A stretch of 11,217 nucleotides of DNA, from the NCBI GenBank assembly GCA_002380675.1, contig DFWB01000017.1:435-11651 (forward strand), read 5' to 3'. The DNA comes from Akkermansiaceae bacterium UBA4145 (lineage in GTDB: Bacteria; Verrucomicrobiota; Verrucomicrobiia; Verrucomicrobiales; Akkermansiaceae). The first letter of the stretch is position 1. Every line of letters begins with the position of its first letter. The notes beneath the pieces are model-generated. The model saw only the letters and a list, made by a program, of their open reading frames with translations. It searched no databases and had not been told where the DNA came from. Shown one piece after another: positions 1 to 7,708 of the stretch. The position numbers and the translations under genes are program-made.

Positions 1-1
1 G

Positions 2-2389
2 ACGGGGCCGCACGACCTGCATCAGCTTGTGCTTACCTCGCACGAGGGCGACGGAAAAAAGGATGTAACAGCAATTGCTGAATTTTCGGTGGAGCCTTCC
101 GGTATCGTGACAGTTTCTCCGAGCGGACTCATTCGAGTCATCGGCAATGGTAGTGCCACTATAATTGCAGAATACGCGGATTCACTCCTTTCGAGAACGG
201 TCAAGGTGAGTCAGGCAGACGAACAGCTTCCGATCAGCTTCCCCAATGAAATTGTGCCTATTTTTACACGCCATGGTTGCAACGGGGGTGGATGCCATGG
301 AAAGGCTGAAGGCCAGAACGGATTTAAACTCTCACTGCTCGGTTATGAACCACAGGACGACCACGGCTATCTGGTGCGAGAAGGATTGGGGCGGCGCATT
401 TTCAGAGCCTCTCCAACCCACAGCCTGCTTCTCCTCAAAGCTAGCGGAGAACTTCCTCATCAGGGAGGATCCCGCCTCACTCGAAACAGTGATGACTACA
501 AAACAATTGTCCGCTGGATTCGACAAGGCCTCCCCTATGGTTCCGATGGTGATTCTCCGGTAACTCGGATTTCGGTTGAGCCGCGAGAGCGTCTGACCCG
601 CGCCAAGGCCGTCCAGCAGCTAAGGGTCGTTGCTCACTTCAGTGACGGATCTAGCAAGGACGTCACCCGTATCGCTCAATACGAGGCCAACGACGAGGAA
701 ATGGCGATCGTGAGTGACCAAGGCCTTGTGACCATGCAGGAGCGAACGGGAAGCACCTCTGTTATGATCCGGTTTCAGGAACATGTTGGTGTCTTTCGGG
801 CAACCATTCCTCTGGGAGCACCAATCGATAATTTGCCGTCCTCCGATAACCCTGTCGACCAGCACATCTTTACCAAGCTTCGCACCCTTGGCCTTCCCCC
901 CTCTTCGCTCAGCGATGATTCCACCTTCCTCCGCAGGGCCACAATCGATATCGCAGGACGCCTCCCCACCCTCGACGAAACAGATAAGTTCCTCGCTGAT
1001 ACCGACCCCGAAAAACGCACGCTCAAAATCGACCAACTGCTTGCAAGCACTGACTACGCCGACTACTTCGCCGGCAAGTGGGCTGCTATTCTTCGCAACA
1101 AACGCACCTCAGCCCACCATGCGAGGGGCAGCTTTGCCTTTCACTCATGGATCCGGAATTCCCTCCATCACAACGTGCCCTACAACTCATTTGTCCGCCA
1201 ATTCGTTGCGGCATCGGGGGAGGTTGGCAATAACCCACCGGTCATCTGGTATCGCACTGTCAAGGACAGCAAGGAACAGCTACAGGATGTTGCCCAAATT
1301 TTTCTCGGCCAGCGCCTCCAGTGCGCCCAATGCCATCACCACCCGTACGAGAAATGGAGTCAGGACGATTATTACGGGTTTGAGGCCTTCTTCTCCAAGG
1401 TCGGCCGTAAGCCCGGCGCCCAACCAGGAGAGGAAGTCATCTTTAACAAAATTGGAGTAGCAAGCGCAAAGAACCCACGAAGCGGGCGCGCCCTTCCCCC
1501 CAAACCCCTTGGCGGGACAGAGCTCCGCCTCGCTCAGCATCATGACCCCCGGGATTCCCTCGCAGACTGGATGACCAACGAGGATAATCCCTTCTTCGCC
1601 AGAATGCTGGTGAACCGCTATTGGAAACATTTCTTTGGACGCGGCATTGTTGACCCGGAGGACGATATGCGCGTTACCAATCCTCCAACCCACCCCGAAC
1701 TTCTCGACGCCCTCGCGCAGGGTTTTGTCGAAAGCGGATATGATCTAAAGGGGCTTGTCCGCACAATATGCAACAGCACTACCTACCAACTCAGTTCCAA
1801 CCCTAATGAATTCAATCTGGATGACCGGCAGAATTACTCGCGATTCTATCCCCGGCGCCTGCCAGCCGAAATTCTTCTCGATGGAATAAATACGGTTACC
1901 AACGCAAAGGAAAAGTTTAGTGGACAGCCTCAGGGAATTCGCGCGGTTCAACTTCCCGATGATCAGTTCACCAAGGAGTCCTACTTTCTCTCAGTTTTCG
2001 GCCGCCCGGATATGAACAGTGCCTGCGAATGTGAACGAGCAGACGATGTAAACCTTGCGCAGGCCCTGCATCTCGTCAATTCCACCAATATCCGAAACAA
2101 GCTCGCCTCTGATAATGCAAGGGCTGCTCTTCTTGTTAAGAATACGGAATTCAGTGACGAGGCCCGTATTAGCGAATTATATCGCCGGGCGTTTTCACGA
2201 GCTCCCGGACCGGATGAGCTGGACGTTGGGATACGTTATCTTAATCGAAAACGCACCCCCGCGGATCCCTCGACCCTGAGTGAGGAGGCCAAGAAAAAAC
2301 AGCTCTCGCCAGAAGCACTCGCACGTGAACCTTATGAAGATCTGATCTGGGCTCTTCTCAACACCAAGGAGTTTCTCTTCAACCACTAA
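2..2389 (+). CDS. DUF1549/DUF1553 (PSCyt2/PSD1) cytochrome-like protein with Ig-like domains, 5' partial
   Basis: The frame is open from the left edge, so the N-terminus, probably with a signal peptide, is missing. The GTG at 29 lies inside a domain and is unlikely to be the start. Counting from that GTG, the order is: the end of a Big_2 Ig-like domain (to about 62); a planctomycete-type cytochrome region (68-171) with a CX4CH motif, CNGGGCH, at 84-90; a second Ig-like domain (about 178-265); DUF1549 (about 274-460) with a CXXCH motif, CAQCH, at 432-436; and DUF1553 (about 505-786) with the family's CECER motif at 666-670. The protein ends in a typical DUF1553 tail. It is probably an exported haem protein, since both motifs suit covalent haem c attachment outside the cytoplasm. 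Members of this family occur in PVC gene clusters beside DUF1501 proteins, but their reaction is unknown. It is the first visible gene of a four-gene cassette, 13 bases before the next. The family call is firm; haem loading is inferred. Confidence 0.93.
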   Translation, partial: TGPHDLHQLVLTSHEGDGKKDVTAIAEFSVEPSGIVTVSPSGLIRVIGNGSATIIAEYADSLLSRTVKVSQADEQLPISFPNEIVPIFTRHGCNGGGCHGKAEGQNGFKLSLLGYEPQDDHGYLVREGLGRRIFRASPTHSLLLLKASGELPHQGGSRLTRNSDDYKTIVRWIRQGLPYGSDGDSPVTRISVEPRERLTRAKAVQQLRVVAHFSDGSSKDVTRIAQYEANDEEMAIVSDQGLVTMQERTGSTSVMIRFQEHVGVFRATIPLGAPIDNLPSSDNPVDQHIFTKLRTLGLPPSSLSDDSTFLRRATIDIAGRLPTLDETDKFLADTDPEKRTLKIDQLLASTDYADYFAGKWAAILRNKRTSAHHARGSFAFHSWIRNSLHHNVPYNSFVRQFVAASGEVGNNPPVIWYRTVKDSKEQLQDVAQIFLGQRLQCAQCHHHPYEKWSQDDYYGFEAFFSKVGRKPGAQPGEEVIFNKIGVASAKNPRSGRALPPKPLGGTELRLAQHHDPRDSLADWMTNEDNPFFARMLVNRYWKHFFGRGIVDPEDDMRVTNPPTHPELLDALAQGFVESGYDLKGLVRTICNSTTYQLSSNPNEFNLDDRQNYSRFYPRRLPAEILLDGINTVTNAKEKFSGQPQGIRAVQLPDDQFTKESYFLSVFGRPDMNSACECERADDVNLAQALHLVNSTNIRNKLASDNARAALLVKNTEFSDEARISELYRRAFSRAPGPDELDVGIRYLNRKRTPADPSTLSEEAKKKQLSPEALAREPYEDLIWALLNTKEFLFNH

Positions 2390-2402
2390 CCGTCCATCTG
2401 GT

Positions 2403-4910
2403 ATGACCAGTTCAAATACCAGAGGAAGAAGCATCTTCACTTCCTGCCTCCTCATCGGAGCCTCTCTGGCGAACGCTCAGCTCCCTCACCCTGACCTGCA
2501 AACCATTTTTCCGCAAGGCGGCCAGGCTGGACAAACAGTGGAAGTAGTTATCGGAGGCGCTGAACTTGGAGAGACCACAGGACTGCTTTTTTCGCACCCG
2601 GGAATCAAGTGCGAGCAGATACCGATGGCCGCCACCGAGTTCACCCCTGCTGGCCACAAACCGCTTAACTACCAGGTTTCCGTCGCCCCGGATGTCGCAC
2701 CAGGCGTCTACGAAGTCATCGCCGCTACCCGGCTCGGCATGAGTGCGCCGCGTGCGTTTGCGGTAAGCTCCTTTCCGGAAAAGGTCCACCAGGTCAATCA
2801 TTCACCCGAAACAGCAGAGGAACTACCACTCAACACCGTGATTAACGGGCATGCAGATGCTGCGGCAGTAGATCACTACAAAGTCAGCCTCAAGCAGGGA
2901 GAGCGGGTAATTATCCGCTGCGAGGCTGAGATTATCGACTCCCGCATGGATGGCACGATTTCAATAGCGGACAGCGGCGGGCATGAATACAAGCGCGACA
3001 GGGACACCAGCGGTCGGGATCCACTACTCGATTTTACTGCCCCCAAGGACGACCACTACTTGCTTCGTGTCCACGATTTCACCTACGCGGGCGGGACGCA
3101 TTACCCCTACCGGTTGATTGTAACCGATGCTCCTCACATCGACTTTATCGACCCGCCTGCCGGACCCCTCGGAACCACCGGCAAATTCAAGATCTATGGA
3201 CGCAATCTCCCCGGAGGTAGCACCGGCGAAGGGATCCGTCTGGGACTGGAGGAACTGGAAAGTATCGAGGTTGAGATTCCCTTGGACCAGCGGAAAACTC
3301 TTGAACTGGAAGCAGGAGGAATTCACTCCTCTCTTGTCCCCGGAATGACCTGGCGTCTGGAGTCAAATGGCAGGAAATCTAATCCCATCCGTGTTGGTTT
3401 CTCCCGCTTCCCGGTGATGGAGGGTAATGAGGGACAGGAGCAGGCAATCCGAGTTCCCAGTGAAACTCACGCACGTTTTGACGCCAAGGGTGACCTCGAC
3501 CAATACCGATTTGAAGCCAAAGGAGGAGAGCCTCTCTGGATAGAATGCATAGCAAGTCGGATCCGGGCAGGCTCCGATCCCGTTCTGTGGATTGATCAGG
3601 TCACGGTAGACGCTGAGGGAATTGAACAGTTCAAGGAAATCGCCAGTAACGATGACCCAGGGGGAAATCCCGGCGGAGCAGATTTTCCATTTCGAAACAA
3701 TGACTGCTCGCTGCTCTTTACCCCTCCAGGTGACGGCAACTACCGCCTCCGTATTCACGATTACACCGGTGGTGGCGGCCCTGCGGATCTTTACCGCCTG
3801 ATCATCCAGCCGGGCGCACCGGATTACGATCTTGTGACCACTTCATGGTATGCCGCCCCCGCAAAGGCTACCAAGGCCATCTCCCGTCACAGTGCAGTCA
3901 TCCGACGAGGCGGCACGACCCTACTCCGGGTTTTTGCGATCCGTAGAAATGGCTTCAAGGATTCCATTTCCCTCTCAGTGGAAGGACTCCCCGATGGCAT
4001 CGATTGCCCCCCCGTCACCCTTCCGGCGGGGCAGGATACTGCAACGCTGGTTCTTTATGGAACCAAGGAGGTCGAAAACTGGCAAGGTTTCGTAAGGGTA
4101 GTTGGAACTGCTGGTGAAACCAAACGAACTGCTCGTCCCGGGACAATCTCGTGGTCCATCGGCAATCGAGATACCGAGTTCACCCGATCCCGTCTTTCCT
4201 GCCAGCTGCCGCTCTCTGTCACCGCGGACGAACCCGCACCGATTATTATTCAGCCAGCTTCAGATCGCTATGAGATAACACTCGGAGAAAAGCTGGAAAT
4301 CCCATTCAAGATTGAAAAGTCCATGAGCCTTAAAGGCGATCTGGTTATTGGAGTTGACGGTCTTCCTCACGCTAAACCTCCCTCGGTGAAACTGAAACAG
4401 GATGCCGGCGAGGGAAAACTGGCGATTACGTTTGGCACCACTAACGAGTTCAAAGCTACGCCAGGGCTATGGACCTTCAGCCTTCGGGGTGAGAGCACCA
4501 TAAAACACAGGCATAACATCTCTTCCGTAGAGCTTGCCAAAGCAGAAGAAGCCCGGATCATGCAATTGGAAAAGAAAACGCAGGAGGAAGCTGAACGATC
4601 CAAAGCCGCAATCGCCCCCGCCCAGCAGGCTCTGCAGGAAGCGGAGAAGAACCTCGCCGCCGCCTCTGATGAGGCTAAAGGGCCTCTCGAAAAAGCAGTC
4701 GCAGACAAAAAATCTTCTCTTGAAGAGGCACAGAAATCTGCCGCGGATGCAGAGGGAAAGGTGAAGCGGGCCGCTGCAGCCAAACAGAATGCGTCGGCGC
4801 GCCTTAAGCAGGCTAATGAAGTCGCAAAGGAGAAAGATCGCAAGCACACAACTCACTCGAAATTAATTACCGTGCTGGTAAACGAAGCACCGAAAGATCC
4901 CACGAAATGA
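2403..4910 (+). CDS. Secreted PPC-domain protein with C-terminal coiled coil
   Basis: This 835-residue protein has a Sec signal peptide: a short basic n-region, a hydrophobic stretch at about 11-22 and a likely cut after ANA at 23-25. A PVC-type N-terminal beta domain follows (about 27-122), then a PPC-like domain (about 135-240, with an HDFTYAGG motif near 224-231), an IPT/TIG-like segment (about 244-335) and a second PPC-like domain (about 350-468, HDYTGGGG at 452-459). Ig-like beta regions run to about 700. Residues 709-815 are rich in Ala, Glu and Lys and look like a helical hairpin, after which one short beta strand closes the protein. PPC domains are usually binding or accessory modules of secreted proteins, and no protease or other catalytic domain is visible. 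The role is therefore probably scaffold or adhesion. I see no clear Shine-Dalgarno sequence before the ATG; the signal peptide supports this start. The stop codon overlaps the next gene by 4 bases. Confidence 0.88.
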   Translation: MTSSNTRGRSIFTSCLLIGASLANAQLPHPDLQTIFPQGGQAGQTVEVVIGGAELGETTGLLFSHPGIKCEQIPMAATEFTPAGHKPLNYQVSVAPDVAPGVYEVIAATRLGMSAPRAFAVSSFPEKVHQVNHSPETAEELPLNTVINGHADAAAVDHYKVSLKQGERVIIRCEAEIIDSRMDGTISIADSGGHEYKRDRDTSGRDPLLDFTAPKDDHYLLRVHDFTYAGGTHYPYRLIVTDAPHIDFIDPPAGPLGTTGKFKIYGRNLPGGSTGEGIRLGLEELESIEVEIPLDQRKTLELEAGGIHSSLVPGMTWRLESNGRKSNPIRVGFSRFPVMEGNEGQEQAIRVPSETHARFDAKGDLDQYRFEAKGGEPLWIECIASRIRAGSDPVLWIDQVTVDAEGIEQFKEIASNDDPGGNPGGADFPFRNNDCSLLFTPPGDGNYRLRIHDYTGGGGPADLYRLIIQPGAPDYDLVTTSWYAAPAKATKAISRHSAVIRRGGTTLLRVFAIRRNGFKDSISLSVEGLPDGIDCPPVTLPAGQDTATLVLYGTKEVENWQGFVRVVGTAGETKRTARPGTISWSIGNRDTEFTRSRLSCQLPLSVTADEPAPIIIQPASDRYEITLGEKLEIPFKIEKSMSLKGDLVIGVDGLPHAKPPSVKLKQDAGEGKLAITFGTTNEFKATPGLWTFSLRGESTIKHRHNISSVELAKAEEARIMQLEKKTQEEAERSKAAIAPAQQALQEAEKNLAAASDEAKGPLEKAVADKKSSLEEAQKSAADAEGKVKRAAAAKQNASARLKQANEVAKEKDRKHTTHSKLITVLVNEAPKDPTK
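4527..4847 (+). other. Coiled-coil hairpin segment in the PPC-domain protein
   Basis: This part encodes residues about 709-815, dominated by Ala, Glu, Lys and Gln with almost no aromatic residues and heptad-like spacing. A Gly/Pro/Ser-containing break at about 754-761 (SDEAKGPL) splits it into two helices of roughly 45 and 54 residues, suggesting an antiparallel hairpin. Beta-type sequence flanks both sides (before 700 and again at 820-827), so it looks inserted in the last Ig-like domain. The assignment comes from composition only. Confidence 0.7.
4907..4910 (+). promoter_or_regulatory. ATGA stop/start overlap
   Basis: The ATG of the cytochrome/WD40 gene and the TGA of the PPC gene share the four bases ATGA. 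No strong Shine-Dalgarno sequence precedes it, so the second gene is probably translated by ribosomes finishing the first (translational coupling). The overlap is seen directly; the coupling is inferred. Confidence 0.8.
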
Positions 4911-7708
4911 GATCACCTCTTTTACTACATTCCGTTGCCCTTGGTCTTGCCCTGACAGCACCTCAGCACCTCACTGCCGCAGAGGGTTTACCAATAGGTG
5001 AACTGAAGCGAGACACCAAAATCGACTTTGCCAACGAGGTAGTACCCTTTCTTCGCAAAAACTGCTTTGCGTGCCATAATGAGCAAAAAGCCAAGGGCGA
5101 CCTGAACCTCGAATCTCCAGAGGAGATGCTGATCGGAGGAGACAGCGGCCCTGCTCTTGTTCCGGGCAAGCCAATGGAGAGCCTCCTGTTCCTTACGGCA
5201 GCTCATCTCGAGGAGGAATTCATGCCTCCAAAGAACAACAAGTCGAATGCGTCCAACCTGAATCCTGCCGAGCTCGCACTCCTTAGACTTTGGATCGAAC
5301 AGGGTGGTGAAGGCAAATCCTCCTCTATCCTCGCAGGACCGATAGAATGGGAGCCCCTTGAAGGCGTCCACTCGAGTTATGCTGTCGCAATTTCAGACAA
5401 TGCCCGCTTCGCGGCCACCGGCAACGGGAATAGACTACACATTTACGATCTGCGCTCTGGCAATCTCGACGCAGAACTTGTTGATCCTGATGGAAGTCCT
5501 GGCACGGCCCATCGCGATCTCGTTCATACTCTGGCCTTCAATCCCCAGGGCACACTCGCTTCAGGGGGATATCGTTCAGTCAAATTATGGGAGCGCAGCC
5601 TTGTGGATCCAGCAACTCTGGGGATCCCTTTGCAGGATGCTGCCACCGTTCTTACTGCTCACTCCGGCACTACTCAGGCTGCTGCTGGAGATAGCAAAGG
5701 ACATGTTGCTCTTCTGGATCTTGCCCAACCCAAGAACCCGGTCGTACTCAAACTGCATGATACTGCGATCAGAGCGCTTCAGTATTCTCTCGACGGAAAG
5801 TATCTTTTCACAACATCCGATGATAAGACCATCATTCGTGTAGACCTCGCCAACACAGCTCAGACTTCTCGTGTGAATCTGCCTTCCAAAGGACTAAGTC
5901 TCACCGTTCTTGCTGGAGGCTCCAAGCTCGCTGTCGGTTGCGGGGATGGCTCTATCCGCCTCGTCCCGCTGACAGATTTCAAAGCGAATGCGGACGCTCC
6001 TCCCGAGGCCACAGATCAGACCGAATGGAAAACACCGGGGCAGATCTTGTCCCTTTCCGGTATTGGCGATGCGACCGGACAAATACTCTCTGCACACACC
6101 TCGGGTCTCCTCGAGCTACGGGATTCGGCAGGAAAAGTCATCCGGACATTTAATCATGGGGGGCCGATCTCCACGGTCGCCGTCCATAAAGACACCAAGC
6201 AAGTCGCCTCTGCAGGAGAAGACGGAGTGACCAAGATCTGGTCCGTTGAGGACGGCAAAATGCAGCGGGAACTCAAGGGCGATCTGGATTTCCAACAGCA
6301 GCGCACGCGCTCCAGCCAGAACCTCGAACTGGCGAAGCGTATTGCAGAACTTCGTAAAAAACAGGTAGAAGAAACAACGAAGGAACTCGAGCAGCTCAAG
6401 ACCAAGGCCCAGACTGATTCAAGTAAGGTTGCCGAGATTCAAAAGGACCTCAGCGCCAAGGAGAAAACCGCGGCAGAAAAACGCAAGAGTGATGAGGATG
6501 CGAAACAACGCGTTGCGGAACTCGAGGCCAGTGGCGATTCCACCCTCGGAGAGGCTCAGGGAGCAGCAAAGAAAGCCGCTGAAGAAGCAACTAAGGCCGC
6601 AAACGATCTGGTTACTGCCGAGCGTAATCTCCGAAATGCCGAACGAACCCGGGATCTTACGGCAAAAGATACTACTAGGGCCACTCAGCGCCTGCAGGCT
6701 GCAGAAGCCACCTCCGTGAAAGCCAATGAATCACTTGCCTTGAGCGAAGCCTCGTTCAAGGAAATCGAGCAGAAGGCCTCTCAGCGTAAGACAGATCAAA
6801 TAGGGACCCTCGCTTTTTCACCGGATGGCACTTTGCTGGCGGTTGGAACCCAGGAGCACGGGCTTCGCCTGTGGAGCACGGTCACAGGACAGCCACTTGA
6901 TGTCATTCATTCATCTCCGGTATCCTCCGTCATATTCGGTCCCGAGGGGCACCTTATCGCTTCACACTCCGACAAGGGGCTTCTCCACTGGACCCGCACA
7001 TCACAGTGGAAACTTCGCAGAACCCTTGGGGATCAGGAACGCGAGGACCCTTTTCCTGATCGCGTCCTTTCCCTCGCCTTTCACCCAAACGGCCAGGTCC
7101 TCGCAGCCGGCTCCGGGATCCCTTCCCGAGATGGATCTCTGACCCTCTGGAATATTGCCGACGGCCAGATGCAAGGAGTCATCAAGGCTCATCAGGACAC
7201 GATTACCGGCCTGGCATTCTCTCCCGACGGCAGAAGAATCGCATCCTCCTCTACAGACCGCTACATCCGAATTCACCAGATCGACACCCAGGAGATGCTG
7301 ACCCAACTGGAGGGACACACTAGTCATGTCCTCGATGTCGCTTGGAGTGCCGATGGCGAGACCATTGCCTCCGCCGGAGCAGATCATGTTGCCAAGCTTT
7401 GGACCGTCGCTACGAGAAAACAGAAGAAAACTGAGGCTGGTTTCAAAAAAGAGCTGACCACGATCGCCTTCGTTGGAACCGGTGAAAATATTGTAACAGG
7501 CGGCGGAGATAAGATTCTGAAAGCTGGAGGACAGGACCTGCCAAGCATCGACGATTTCATATACGATACCGCCGTCAGCGCCGATGGATCCATCATTCTG
7601 GCAGGTGGAGAGAATGGAATCCTGCGGGTCTGGCAGGCCAGCGACCGAAAACTCCTCTACTCCTTTCCCTCACCAGGAAAGACCTCTTCCGAGACGGCCT
7701 CCAAATGA
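4907..7708 (+). CDS. Secreted c-type cytochrome/WD40-repeat protein with central coiled coil
   Basis: This 933-residue protein begins with a Sec signal peptide (hydrophobic at about 4-17, likely cut near TAA, 23-25). A planctomycete cytochrome c domain (PSCyt1-like) covers about 38-136, with the haem motif CFACH at 53-57 and a probable Met ligand in FMPP at 105-108. Residues about 148-458 hold roughly seven WD40-like repeats. Residues about 463-630 are a long charged, Ala-rich coiled coil. Residues about 631-920 hold about seven further repeats (for example AFSPDG at 636-641 and 770-775, with matching LW/IW strand ends). The architecture suggests an exported electron-transfer or sensing protein with one or two beta propellers as interaction platforms. 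Cytochrome-WD40 fusions are typical of PVC bacteria but lack an established function. The gene overlaps both neighbours by ATGA, placing it in the middle of a coupled cassette. No CDS disruption is visible. Repeat counts are by eye. Confidence 0.9.
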   Translation: MRSPLLLHSVALGLALTAPQHLTAAEGLPIGELKRDTKIDFANEVVPFLRKNCFACHNEQKAKGDLNLESPEEMLIGGDSGPALVPGKPMESLLFLTAAHLEEEFMPPKNNKSNASNLNPAELALLRLWIEQGGEGKSSSILAGPIEWEPLEGVHSSYAVAISDNARFAATGNGNRLHIYDLRSGNLDAELVDPDGSPGTAHRDLVHTLAFNPQGTLASGGYRSVKLWERSLVDPATLGIPLQDAATVLTAHSGTTQAAAGDSKGHVALLDLAQPKNPVVLKLHDTAIRALQYSLDGKYLFTTSDDKTIIRVDLANTAQTSRVNLPSKGLSLTVLAGGSKLAVGCGDGSIRLVPLTDFKANADAPPEATDQTEWKTPGQILSLSGIGDATGQILSAHTSGLLELRDSAGKVIRTFNHGGPISTVAVHKDTKQVASAGEDGVTKIWSVEDGKMQRELKGDLDFQQQRTRSSQNLELAKRIAELRKKQVEETTKELEQLKTKAQTDSSKVAEIQKDLSAKEKTAAEKRKSDEDAKQRVAELEASGDSTLGEAQGAAKKAAEEATKAANDLVTAERNLRNAERTRDLTAKDTTRATQRLQAAEATSVKANESLALSEASFKEIEQKASQRKTDQIGTLAFSPDGTLLAVGTQEHGLRLWSTVTGQPLDVIHSSPVSSVIFGPEGHLIASHSDKGLLHWTRTSQWKLRRTLGDQEREDPFPDRVLSLAFHPNGQVLAAGSGIPSRDGSLTLWNIADGQMQGVIKAHQDTITGLAFSPDGRRIASSSTDRYIRIHQIDTQEMLTQLEGHTSHVLDVAWSADGETIASAGADHVAKLWTVATRKQKKTEAGFKKELTTIAFVGTGENIVTGGGDKILKAGGQDLPSIDDFIYDTAVSADGSIILAGGENGILRVWQASDRKLLYSFPSPGKTSSETASK
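6302..6796 (+). other. Coiled-coil hairpin between the two WD40 blocks
   Basis: This part encodes residues about 466-630, rich in Lys, Glu, Ala, Gln and Arg. A helix-breaking stretch (ASGDSTLG, 541-548) divides it into two helices of nearly equal length, about 75 and 82 residues, as expected for an antiparallel coiled coil that returns to its point of origin. WD40-like sequence borders it on both sides. The assignment is by composition and periodicity only. Confidence 0.75.
7705..7708 (+). promoter_or_regulatory. ATGA stop/start overlap
   Basis: The ATG of the DUF1501 gene and the TGA of the cytochrome/WD40 gene share ATGA, the same arrangement as at the previous junction. Repeated use of this overlap argues for one polycistronic message with coupled translation of genes 2 to 4. 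Confidence 0.8.

Noticed and set aside
29..31. GTG as the true start of the first gene
   Set aside because: The frame is open to the window edge, the GTG lies within an Ig-like domain, and no signal peptide follows it, so the real start is upstream.
783..1460. 225-codon open frame on the + strand inside the DUF1549 gene
   Set aside because: It is out of frame with a gene whose domains are clearly recognisable, and its product is Ser/Thr/Pro-rich with no family features, as expected for a shadow frame.
4367..4849. 160-codon open frame on the - strand
   Set aside because: It is antisense to the Ala/Glu/Lys-rich coiled coil. Low stop-codon frequency in the complement of such codons explains its length, and the Ser/Ala/Phe-rich product resembles no known protein.
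6302..6796. Tandem DNA repeat in the coiled-coil region
   Set aside because: The repetitive look comes from Ala, Glu and Lys codons; I found no exact repeat unit at the DNA level.
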